From contig CP051247.1 of the NCBI GenBank assembly GCA_017795105.1, positions 496,001-560,000 on the forward strand: DNA of 64,000 nucleotides, written 5' to 3'. The stretch's first letter is position 1. Every line of letters begins with the position of its first letter. Below, one piece after another: positions 36,466-44,634 of this stretch. The notes below the pieces were generated by a model. The model was given only the letters and a program-made list of their open reading frames with translations, was not told the DNA's origin and ran no database searches. The DNA is from Planctomycetaceae bacterium. GTDB taxonomy: Bacteria > Planctomycetota > Planctomycetia > Planctomycetales > Planctomycetaceae. The position numbers and the translations under genes were made by a program.

Positions 36466-39171
36466 TCAAAGAGAGGTCGTGTGGCGTTCCCGGAAGGCGG
36501 GGCTCTTCACAATCTCGACGATCAGGCGGGAAATCCGGTAGTGGTCGGCGCGGGTGGCCGCAATTATATCGTCAATCGTGCAGCGATCGTACCATTCTAA
36601 ACCTCGTCCCACGGCGTACGTCAACATCTTTTCAGCCAGACACCGGGTAAAGTCATCCGGCTTTTGGCTCAAGATATCGATCAGTTCACGAGGACCATTG
36701 AACGAAGTTCCATCAGGAAGATCGCCGTTGGCATCGATCGGATGGTCACCATCCTTTTCGCGCCATCGGCCAATTGCATCGAAGTTCTGCAGACCGAAGC
36801 CGATTCCGTCCATCAATTTGTGACAGGAGCTGCAAATCGGGTCCTGTTGGTGAAGAACAAGCTGTTCTCGAAACGAAAGATTCGGGTTCGCGGCCTGGGT
36901 TTCCTCCAGTCCCGGCACGCTCGCTGGAGCCGGCGGCGGGGCCTGAGCAAGAATGTTCTCCAGCACCCATTCCCCACGTTTCACTGGAGAGGTTCGGTTT
37001 GGGAACGAAGTCAGCGTCAGCACGCCGGCATGTGCGATCAAACCGCGTCGCGGCGTTTCTTTCAGACTGACCTGTCGAAACTCGTTCCCTTTGACATTCT
37101 CCAGCCCGTACAGACCAGCCAGAGAATCGTTGATGAACGTGTAATCGGCCGTAATTAACTCCGTCAGACTCAGGTCACGCTTCAACACGTGGGCGAACAG
37201 AAGTTCTGTTTCACGCTGCATGTCCTTTGCCAGTTTGGTATCGAACATCGGGAACAGATCTTTGTCCGGCGTCGTCTCCGGCAGACGTCGCAGCCCGAGC
37301 CACTGCCCGACGAAGTTCTCAGTCAACGCCTGCGACTTGTCGTCTTTCAGCATCCGACGAACCTGCTGTTCGAGCACGGCTTCGTCGGAGAGCTTTCCTG
37401 AACGGGCCAGTTCGAACAGTTCGTCATCCGGCATGCTGCTCCACAGGAAGTAGGAGAGACGGGAGGCGAGTGCGAAGTCATCAAGCCTCACCTTCTTGCC
37501 ACCACTGGAATCTTCTTCGCCTTCAATGCGGAAGAGGAACTCGGGCGAAACCAGAACTCCCTGAAGAGCAACCTGGACGGACCGTTCATACGACTCGTCC
37601 CGCGACTGAGCGATCTCGAAGATCTTCAGATAGCGGTCGAGTTCGCCGGAACGAACCGGGCGACGGAAGGCTCGTTCCACCAGTGGAGCAAGAACCTTTC
37701 GGGCAGCATCCTTTGGCGAAACATCCTTTCCAGGCTGCGACACCATCAGTCGCCGATGAGCGGCCGGGAAACTGTCGAGCGAAAGCTTCGCCGGACCTTC
37801 AATCGCGGCAGACGACAAATACAGGTTTCGATCCCGTCGCTTCGGATCTTCCGAATCGGGATCGTAATGGTCGTTCGCGAAGCGAATCTCGAGTTGATGC
37901 TCGCCAACCTTCAGGTGCTTATTGAATTTGACTGTCCGTTCGACACGATGCCCGGGAACATCGTGCGTGCCAACGGGTTTCCCATCGAGGGAAATCTGAG
38001 CCTGAGCGACGCCGTCACCTGCCTGAGAAGCCGAGACCACGACTGCGAACTCGTACTCTCCTTCGGCTTTCACGCGGAAACGAGCGGTCGCAAATCCGTT
38101 GGAAGCGAATGTCACCGAACGACCGGAGGCTCGCCCGGACCCACTGAGCTGGAAGCGTTCCCCGGCCCACTCTTCCTTGAGTCGCAACGACTCCGGCAGA
38201 GTGATCGCGACATCGACGGCCGTCTCCGCCGCTTCGATGTAACGTTCCATTAGCAGCGGTGAGATCGTGAGCACATCACCAATATTGTCGAAGCCGTAGC
38301 CAACATCGTCGGCAGGGAAATTCGAGGCCAGATCAACGTTGATTTCGAGGAGATCCTGAACGGTGTTGTTGTACTCGACACGGTTCAAACGATGGACCGT
38401 CACCCGCCCCGGGTTATCGACACCGCGACAGTCGAACTGATTGAGCTGACGATCAAGCCAGTCGGCGACCGCGGTCCGCTCCTCCATCGAGGGAAGTTCC
38501 ATGTCCGAAGGGGGCATCGAACCGACAGCAATCTGCTGATGCACTTTGTGCCAGAAGTCATGCTTCTCAAGCAGATTGGGCTCACCGGTAAAGTTATCGA
38601 AGCGAATGCCGCCTTCCTGCAGATCGGTTCCGTGGCAGTCCGCGCAATACTTCGTAAGAAACGGAGATATCTTCGAAGCGTATTCGTTCTTCGGTTCGGC
38701 CTGAATGCGGACACTTTCTTCCGACATATCTCCCGTCGATGCAGAAGGGAGCAGGTAGCTGCCCCCGATCAACAGCCCAACAATCGCAACGGTTCCCAGA
38801 ATTAACTGGAGGGGCGCACGACGTCCTGTCGAACGAGCCGCTTTCACGGCCCGACGTTCTCCACGCTTGAGCGGAGGAGGGGGGAGTTCCGCGACTTTTC
38901 TGGACCGTCGAACAGATGAAGTCTTCTTCGGCTTGGCCGCCGTTGACTTCGACTTGATCTGGGCGGTTTGAGCAACCGGAGAACGTTCTGAAACTTTCTT
39001 GCCACCGTCTTGAGCCGCAGCCTGGGCGGCCGCGAGAATTCGCTCGCGCGACGGCAAGTCAATTTTTGCTCCGCATTCGGAACCTGGACAGCGGACCTGT
39101 TGGCCAGCACGGTCGATCCGAATCCGGAGTGATTTCCGACAACTCGGACAGCGATACCGAAACTCTTGCAT
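36466..39171 (-). CDS. DUF1592/DUF1588/DUF1585 cytochrome c-like protein with N-terminal zinc ribbon
   Basis: A 901-residue protein. Residues 1-40 form a predicted zinc ribbon (Cys8, Cys11, Cys28, Cys33). A basic linker leads to one transmembrane helix (about 121-141), placing the rest outside the cytoplasm. A planctomycete cytochrome C domain follows with the heme motif CADCH (176-180), then DUF1587, a carbohydrate-binding-like region (about 340-420), and DUF1595/DUF1592. DUF1588 carries a second heme motif, CSSCH, before KLMDGIGFGLQNFDAIG, and DUF1585 ends the protein. It forms an operon with the DUF1552 gene. It probably transfers electrons at the cell envelope (inference). Confidence 0.92.
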   Translation of the reverse strand: MQEFRYRCPSCRKSLRIRIDRAGQQVRCPGSECGAKIDLPSRERILAAAQAAAQDGGKKVSERSPVAQTAQIKSKSTAAKPKKTSSVRRSRKVAELPPPPLKRGERRAVKAARSTGRRAPLQLILGTVAIVGLLIGGSYLLPSASTGDMSEESVRIQAEPKNEYASKISPFLTKYCADCHGTDLQEGGIRFDNFTGEPNLLEKHDFWHKVHQQIAVGSMPPSDMELPSMEERTAVADWLDRQLNQFDCRGVDNPGRVTVHRLNRVEYNNTVQDLLEINVDLASNFPADDVGYGFDNIGDVLTISPLLMERYIEAAETAVDVAITLPESLRLKEEWAGERFQLSGSGRASGRSVTFASNGFATARFRVKAEGEYEFAVVVSASQAGDGVAQAQISLDGKPVGTHDVPGHRVERTVKFNKHLKVGEHQLEIRFANDHYDPDSEDPKRRDRNLYLSSAAIEGPAKLSLDSFPAAHRRLMVSQPGKDVSPKDAARKVLAPLVERAFRRPVRSGELDRYLKIFEIAQSRDESYERSVQVALQGVLVSPEFLFRIEGEEDSSGGKKVRLDDFALASRLSYFLWSSMPDDELFELARSGKLSDEAVLEQQVRRMLKDDKSQALTENFVGQWLGLRRLPETTPDKDLFPMFDTKLAKDMQRETELLFAHVLKRDLSLTELITADYTFINDSLAGLYGLENVKGNEFRQVSLKETPRRGLIAHAGVLTLTSFPNRTSPVKRGEWVLENILAQAPPPAPASVPGLEETQAANPNLSFREQLVLHQQDPICSSCHKLMDGIGFGLQNFDAIGRWREKDGDHPIDANGDLPDGTSFNGPRELIDILSQKPDDFTRCLAEKMLTYAVGRGLEWYDRCTIDDIIAATRADHYRISRLIVEIVKSPAFRERHTTSL

Positions 39172-39356
39172 GGCAGAATCTGAACCGCAAAGGAAGGTCG
39201 TTCGTAGGAATGCTGCCGGGACAGCACTGTTTTGGGAGGGATACTGAACTTACATCAGTACTATTTGATTTTAAGGGATTAATGAAGGTTCGAGTAGGGA
39301 AAACTCTTCATATTGCCCTGATTCTGGCAATTCCCGCAGGAGATGAGGCGCTACAC

Positions 39357-41204
39357 CTAGAACCGCCGAACGGAGGTTTGTACCGGTGACTGGTCGACAT
39401 TCTGCAACGCGATCTCGGACACTTCCCACTTCCAGCCGCATTCGTGGTTGCGAGGCGAGAGCTCGATCCGAGCCGTGTAATTATTAACCCGTTCGTGGAT
39501 GTGCCCCCAGTGTTCGAGGCGTCCCGGAACAGTCCACTGACACAGATACGAAAACTTCGGCTTATCAAGATTGGCAACGTCCGACTCGATCGGTTCACAG
39601 GTCGCGACATTCACTTCTCCCGCCTTTCCGGCCGAGCCTCCCTGGCTTTCGATCGTCAGCGATTCGCGAATTTCGAGATATAGCTCCCGCAGCAACTCTT
39701 CGTCCGCCACTTTCGATAACTTGTCGAAGACTTCGCCTTCACTGCGAAGGTTCACGGCCTGATAGATTTGTCGGAGCATGTCTTCAACGACCTCGCGTCC
39801 GTCTCCTGTGAGATCGGCGACCTCCCGGCGAGCCTCGAGCATCTGTTGACGAAGCATCACACCGCCGACGAGGTCTCCTCCAATGAGCAGCAGCAACAGC
39901 ACAGTAAACACCGCAGCGGACAGCTTGCGACGAGCAACGAGCAGCACGATCAACAGAATGACCGACACACCCGCTCCGCCCCACAACCAGCGTTCGCTCT
40001 GCAAAGACTCGGCCCGGAGTTTATCGAGCGTCTCAGTCAATTCTGCGTTCTCTGCTTTCAAGGGAGACGTTGACCGGTTCGCCAGAGACTGCTGTTCGAG
40101 CCCAACTGAAATCACATTCTGATCATCGAACGGTCGAATCATGTCGGCCTTTGTTTCCTCATTCTGAACGATGGCCAGATTCACTTCATAGAGATACTCA
40201 TTGAAAACATCCCACGTCAGCTGAGCAGCTGCGGCTTTCGTACGAAGTGGAGCACTCTGAATGATCCCTACTCGCGCATTGGCGATGCTGACCACCTGCG
40301 GTTCTCGCTGCTGTGAAAAATCTCGCAGCGCAACGCCGAAGAACTCGACTCGATCTGTTGTCAGCTCCGCGTTCTGCCCGCCAATCTGCAGAGCAATCTT
40401 CTCCTGGAACAGAGCTTCAATCTCGGACCGGAGTCCGGCCTGATCCTCCAGATCAAGTTTTCCATCTGGTTCCAGTTCCACATCGAGCGAACCGAGCAAT
40501 GTGGCCAGCGGCACCAGAGCTTCCAGTCGAATCTCGGTCGGCTCGACATACAGGAAGGCGTAGGTCGCACCGTACGACTGAATTCCCAGTGTTTCCGTCT
40601 GACGCTGTTCGAGCATCTCCTGCGGCGTCATCTCCCTGTCAGCCGTCCCCCGTTCCTCTATCGCAGCCAGGTGAATGGTCCACGGTTGATCGGGCAGCAG
40701 AATCTTCTGCTCCCGGCGTCCTTGAAGCGGCTTCACCTTGACCTGAACCTCGGCCGGCAGAACCACTTTCTCACCCGTGAAGCGATGCAGAAACGTGAGA
40801 TACTCAGGGCGATCTTCGAACGTATACTCGAACTGGTAGAAGACCTTGAAGAACATGAGCTGCTCGAATGGAATCGGCTCGTTGGGCAGGTCCTGAGTAT
40901 CGACCTGCAGGAAGTTCGGCTCGAGTCGATCCCCGTCCTTATCGAGGATCAGGAATCGTTCGGCCAGAAAGTCCTGATGCAGATTGACGCCGTCTCGAAC
41001 AGACTCCACCGAAAGGCTGTTGTTGTCATCCAACGGCAAATTGTGGAACAGATACAGGTCCTCGGTGAAGACTTCGATTCGAACCAGCAGTCGATTCTCC
41101 TGACATTCGACATAGACATCGGACACCGAGATCGGATGAGCCAGAGCGTCCGCAGTCGAGATGAGTCCCAGAAGTAGTATCGAGAGAATGCGAATACCGT
41201 TCAC
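39357..41204 (-). CDS. Uncharacterised exported membrane protein
   Basis: The start chosen is the GTG at 41204, where a signal peptide begins (hydrophobic run, cleavage after ADALA); a GTG at 41285 would add 27 residues. The product of about 615 residues has an N-terminal beta-rich ectodomain starting HPISVSDVYVECQENRLLVRI, which faintly recalls the ectodomain of HupE/UreJ-like proteins. Two closely spaced transmembrane helices lie near residues 426-472 (WGGAGVSVILLIVLLVAR and LSAAVFTVLLLLLIGGDLV-like). A final domain (about 500-615) has Cys residues and aromatic patches. I recognise no named family. It precedes the DUF1592 gene by 185 bases. Confidence 0.7.
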   Translation of the reverse strand: MNGIRILSILLLGLISTADALAHPISVSDVYVECQENRLLVRIEVFTEDLYLFHNLPLDDNNSLSVESVRDGVNLHQDFLAERFLILDKDGDRLEPNFLQVDTQDLPNEPIPFEQLMFFKVFYQFEYTFEDRPEYLTFLHRFTGEKVVLPAEVQVKVKPLQGRREQKILLPDQPWTIHLAAIEERGTADREMTPQEMLEQRQTETLGIQSYGATYAFLYVEPTEIRLEALVPLATLLGSLDVELEPDGKLDLEDQAGLRSEIEALFQEKIALQIGGQNAELTTDRVEFFGVALRDFSQQREPQVVSIANARVGIIQSAPLRTKAAAAQLTWDVFNEYLYEVNLAIVQNEETKADMIRPFDDQNVISVGLEQQSLANRSTSPLKAENAELTETLDKLRAESLQSERWLWGGAGVSVILLIVLLVARRKLSAAVFTVLLLLLIGGDLVGGVMLRQQMLEARREVADLTGDGREVVEDMLRQIYQAVNLRSEGEVFDKLSKVADEELLRELYLEIRESLTIESQGGSAGKAGEVNVATCEPIESDVANLDKPKFSYLCQWTVPGRLEHWGHIHERVNNYTARIELSPRNHECGWKWEVSEIALQNVDQSPVQTSVRRF

Positions 41205-41401
41205 GAGCCGTAAAACCTGTTCAACAGAGAAGCCGTCCGGAGCGGTGGACGGAATGCGGATGACGCGCAGCGCATAAAAACACACGAGCAGACATGGTAA
41301 CAGTCCGCTCGTGTAGATGTCGAATTCGACGTTCCGCGATCGGCAGGCCGATGCCTTTCACAAGACATTAACCCATACAGTCAGGGACATCTCCCGTCCC
41401 C

Positions 41402-41424
41402 GAAAAAGAACGGATTCCGATCCG
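41402..41424 (-). terminator. Rho-independent terminator of the CBS gene
   Basis: On the minus strand CGGAT-CGGA-ATCCG is followed by TTCTTTTT. It lies immediately after the stop codon of the CBS-domain gene. Confidence 0.6.
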
Positions 41425-41429
41425 CAGCC

Positions 41430-41918
41430 TTACGGAATAATGGTCGACTCTTCGCGAACCGACACACTGCTGAAATACAGAATTCCCGAGTCGCTGGTCT
41501 CTTTCTGCCGCCGCATGATGCCCGTGTAGAAAGCACGAAGCACATCGCGTCGGCAAACCAGTCCGACCAGTTCGTTGTCATTCCGAAGGACTGGCAAACG
41601 GCGATAAGGCTCATTCAAAAAGATGTCGACGATACTCAGCATGTCGGTATCTTCGTAGATAAAACGCGCTTTGTTGTCGACATGCGAGCCGATTTCGGTC
41701 GAAGGGTTGCTGTCGTACTCCATTCCCAGGAGCAGACTCAGACAGCTTTTCTCAGAAAGAACGCCCAGATAGTGGCCATCGTTGTCGACGACCGGAGCCC
41801 CGGCAATCTTGTACTTCGTCAGAATCCGAATCGCTTCCATCACATCCATGTGCGGCCGAAGGGTAATGATCTTGCGGACCATGATATCCCGTGCGGTCAA
41901 TTGACGATAAGAGTTCAT
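41430..41918 (-). CDS. CBS-domain pair protein
   Basis: A 162-residue cytoplasmic protein from the ATG at 41918, chosen because GGAGAAGGAG lies just upstream; the frame is open further up without a ribosome site. Two CBS motifs follow one another: TARDIMVRKIITLRPHMDVMEAI...IAGAPVVDNDGHYLGVLSEK and MLSIVDIFLNEPYRRLPVLRNDNELVGLVCRRDVL. CBS pairs bind adenine nucleotides and act as energy or SAM sensors. No effector domain is attached, so it probably regulates another protein. It is monocistronic, with its own terminator. Confidence 0.88.
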   Translation of the reverse strand: MNSYRQLTARDIMVRKIITLRPHMDVMEAIRILTKYKIAGAPVVDNDGHYLGVLSEKSCLSLLLGMEYDSNPSTEIGSHVDNKARFIYEDTDMLSIVDIFLNEPYRRLPVLRNDNELVGLVCRRDVLRAFYTGIMRRQKETSDSGILYFSSVSVREESTIIP

Positions 41919-42118
41919 CGGCTGTTCTCCTTCTCCCAGATAGATGTGACGAGGGATGCAACCCCGCGACCGGGGTGCCGTACGAAAGATTGCAGCTGAC
42001 ACAGCGTGGACGAGAAGCTCCGATCCGTGTTGCCGCGTGGTCTGCGCTTTTCAGAAGTGAATCGAGACAGGATGCTGCAGACCATTGATCAATGATACTG
42101 GCGAACGTCCGACACACG

Positions 42119-42158
42119 CAAAAGAATTTTGATGCGTTCTGGAGCAATCAGAATTCTT
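42119..42158 (-). terminator. Probable terminator of the LarA-like gene
   Basis: Arms AAGAATTTTGAT (42122-42133) and ATCAGAATTCTT (42147-42158) pair with one mismatch around 13 bases. On the minus strand the hairpin ends in a T-rich stretch (TTCTTTTG). It lies 25 bases after the stop. Confidence 0.5.
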
Positions 42159-42182
42159 TCGAGATTTTTCTTGACACCGCGA

Positions 42183-43430
42183 TCAGAAAAGCGGGCCACC
42201 GGAGAATATCCGTTCGCAGTACTCAGGCTGCATCGAAAGGCGTCCGTCTCCCAGGCTCTGCCGGGCTTCCTCGACACAGGCTTCGCTGAGATAAACTCGT
42301 TCGAGCTGCCCGGTGCTGCGAACGTGAACGATCCGCGGTGATGCGCCACACATCTGAAGAGCAGCCTCGAGAACCTCGCGATCGTCTTCATAGACAATCG
42401 GACACATGGCCGAGGTCGGATGCCGAGCCGTCATCGCGTTCACCGTCGTTTTCCGCCAGTCGATTCTCTTCAGAGCCTCCCGGCGAGTGAACTCCGCCAT
42501 GCCGATGCCGTTCGCATTGCCCTGGGTTGCCTCGGTTAGACCACGGACATAGATCAGCGCCGTCTGACACCAGTCGTTCGCCGTCGAAACGTGATCGTTG
42601 TATTTCCGACCGACCACATTCGTATCCATCCCGGTCCCGCTGATCTCCTTGCCGATCTCATCGACGATCAACAGGTCGACCTCGGCTACTGGCAATCGAG
42701 CCACCAGATCCGACGCGCGTCGAAGCAGTTCCGGTTCCCGATCGACAAACTCGTCGGCGGAGAGTCCATGAATCTCAGCGAGTTGCTTCCGCTGATTCTC
42801 GATCAGCGCCAGACCGCCCAGACAGGGAACACCGTCCAAAACAATTCTCACCGCATGCCGGATCAGTTCATCGAAGGGAACCCGAGCAGCCGCCTCGTGG
42901 TAAGTTGCCGCACCGACGTGTTTTCCGAGACCAATCGTCAGCATCTTGAGCAGGCCCGACTGCACGTCACCGGTGAATCGGGTATGAGGCTTGATGCGAT
43001 TGCAAAGAATCAGCCCGTCGAGCTCCTGTACGGCTTTGGAAACATGCACCGGAACTCCATGAGAAGTCTTGCTCAGCGCGACGGTTTCCATCGTGGCCGA
43101 GCAGGGGACATCGAGAGCGGCCGGGCCGACCCCGAGCGTTTCGAGCACCCCAGTCTGTCCTTCAGCGGTCGCCCCACCGTGGCTTCCCATGGCGGGAATT
43201 AAAACCGGCTGAAAAGATCGCTCCTTCAGCTCCGCTACGGCTGCGCGAATGACTCGTGACTGCCCGGAAATCCCTCGGCTGCCAACAGCGATCCCGATCT
43301 TAGCTCCCGTCGCCAGCGGCGTTGATCTGCAGAATCGTGCAACAATCTCCCGGGTCGCACCGTCGACATCAGTCAATAGCGACTCGGGAAAACGGCGTTC
43401 GAACAGGAACATGGAAGGTAAGGTCGGCAT
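42183..43430 (-). CDS. Lactate racemase (LarA)/DUF2088-like protein
   Basis: A 415-residue cytoplasmic protein. Family features are an N-terminal nucleotide-binding-like region (IGIAVGSRGISGQSRVIRAAV), the block PAMGSHGGAT, comparable to the G(S/T)H block of LarA, then ILCNRIKPHTRFTGDVQSGLLKMLTIGLGKH, a His/Lys-rich segment where LarA relatives bind the nickel-pincer cofactor. The C-terminal half contains DLLIVDEIGKEISGTGMDTNVVGRK. LarA enzymes use a covalently bound Ni-pincer nucleotide to racemise 2-hydroxy acids. No larB, larC or larE gene is nearby, so cofactor use here is an inference. The true substrate may differ from lactate. Confidence 0.72.
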   Translation of the reverse strand: MPTLPSMFLFERRFPESLLTDVDGATREIVARFCRSTPLATGAKIGIAVGSRGISGQSRVIRAAVAELKERSFQPVLIPAMGSHGGATAEGQTGVLETLGVGPAALDVPCSATMETVALSKTSHGVPVHVSKAVQELDGLILCNRIKPHTRFTGDVQSGLLKMLTIGLGKHVGAATYHEAAARVPFDELIRHAVRIVLDGVPCLGGLALIENQRKQLAEIHGLSADEFVDREPELLRRASDLVARLPVAEVDLLIVDEIGKEISGTGMDTNVVGRKYNDHVSTANDWCQTALIYVRGLTEATQGNANGIGMAEFTRREALKRIDWRKTTVNAMTARHPTSAMCPIVYEDDREVLEAALQMCGASPRIVHVRSTGQLERVYLSEACVEEARQSLGDGRLSMQPEYCERIFSGGPLF

Positions 43431-43540
43431 CAGTCATCGAATCCTTTGAGTGGAACGAGCTCGCGACGTCGCTGAACTCGAACTTCCACGATAGCACCGG
43501 AGACAGGTGCATTCCATAATCGTCCTGCGGAACAACGGCT

Positions 43541-44617
43541 TCAGTCGCGACGGTCCAATTCGTCCGCCAGGAGTGCTTCCTGGCGCGCTGTCACGGGATA
43601 GACCGCATCCTCGGAAGGCAACCTGGGAACCAGTCGCGTCGCGATTGCGTCGATCAACTCGCGAATGCCGTCGCCAGTGACGCTGGAAACCGAGTGAGTG
43701 TCGTCCGCGACGAAGTCTCGCCAACTTTCATGTCGCGGAAGATCCGCCTTGTGCGAAACGAGCAGAGCATCCGGGAAGCGGTCGATCAGTTGAGCAGTAA
43801 AATCGTCTCGAGGCTGACTCTGATCAATCGCCACGATTCTCAAGTCTGCCCGCGTCATGGCTTCGATCGCCTGTTCGATTCCACGGGCTTCCAGTTCATC
43901 GACCGTACTTCGCTGGCCGGCTGTATCGGAAAAACTGACTGGCCACCCCTCGATTGCTGTCTCAACCGAAACGACATCTCGCGTGGTGCCAGGTTGATTG
44001 AACACGATCGCCCGCTCATACCCGACGAGGCGATTGATGAGAGAGGACTTGCCCACGTTCGGCGGCCCGCCGATTACAACATCCCACGGCTGCGTCAGAT
44101 GTCGGCCGAAGTCTTTCCAGTGAAGAGCCTGGTCGAGATCTCGTGGGTCAACCTGCTGCAACCGTTCCGAGTGCCAGTATTCCGCGCCGAGTTGCAACTG
44201 GTGAAGCACGTATCCAGCCGCTCGTTCGGTGACACAACGAGCGAGAACTTCCTGATACTCAGCCGTGATTTCCGACTCCAAGGCTGTCCAACGAACCTCA
44301 GATGCACCGGCTGCCTTCGCGTTTTCAATAATCCGGGCTACCGCAAACCGGCCACCGTGGCATTGAATTTCGACCGTCCGTTCGCCAGTGCGACAGATGA
44401 CTAGATCTTCGTCTCCCCAGCGACCGAAGACGATACGGTTCAGGATCTGCTCTGCGAGTGGTCGGCCGTTGCGTGGCTCGAACCAGACGATCCCGTTCTC
44501 GCGGGCGATGTTCTCGAGCTGCGTCAGATCGCCTTCCAGCTGAATCACGGCGACCGCTCCCCGCCCGCGTGGCGTCAGCACAGAAACACGCGGGGGATCG
44601 GAAGACATTGGATTCAT
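43541..44617 (-). CDS. MnmE/TrmE-like GTPase lacking the C-terminal catalytic tail
   Basis: A 358-residue protein; typical MnmE has about 450. The N-terminal tetrahydrofolate-binding-like domain is recognisable (LTPRGRGAVAVIQLEG, TVEIQCHGGR). The G domain has GPPNVGKS (184-191), GTTRD (210-214), DTAG (231-234), SHKAD (288-292, with Ser in place of the usual Asn of NKxD) and SSVTGDG (311-317). The helical domain is shortened on both sides, and the protein stops at ARQEALLADELDRRD. The C-terminal CxGK motif that MnmE needs for modification is therefore missing. No frameshifted remainder is found downstream. It sits 17 bases after the FGE-fold gene, in an operon. Confidence 0.82.
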   Translation of the reverse strand: MNPMSSDPPRVSVLTPRGRGAVAVIQLEGDLTQLENIARENGIVWFEPRNGRPLAEQILNRIVFGRWGDEDLVICRTGERTVEIQCHGGRFAVARIIENAKAAGASEVRWTALESEITAEYQEVLARCVTERAAGYVLHQLQLGAEYWHSERLQQVDPRDLDQALHWKDFGRHLTQPWDVVIGGPPNVGKSSLINRLVGYERAIVFNQPGTTRDVVSVETAIEGWPVSFSDTAGQRSTVDELEARGIEQAIEAMTRADLRIVAIDQSQPRDDFTAQLIDRFPDALLVSHKADLPRHESWRDFVADDTHSVSSVTGDGIRELIDAIATRLVPRLPSEDAVYPVTARQEALLADELDRRD

Positions 44618-44634
44618 CGACTTCGGAATTGCGG

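Noticed and set aside
39312..39331. ATTGCC/GGCAAT hairpin after the unknown membrane protein gene
   Set aside because: The stem is only six base pairs with a weak T-stretch beyond, so it is not convincing as a terminator.
43434..43724. Possible frameshifted remainder of the MnmE-like gene
   Set aside because: Reading the other frames after the stop did not give MnmE helices or the CxGK ending; the open frame there is Arg-rich and meaningless. The truncation appears real.
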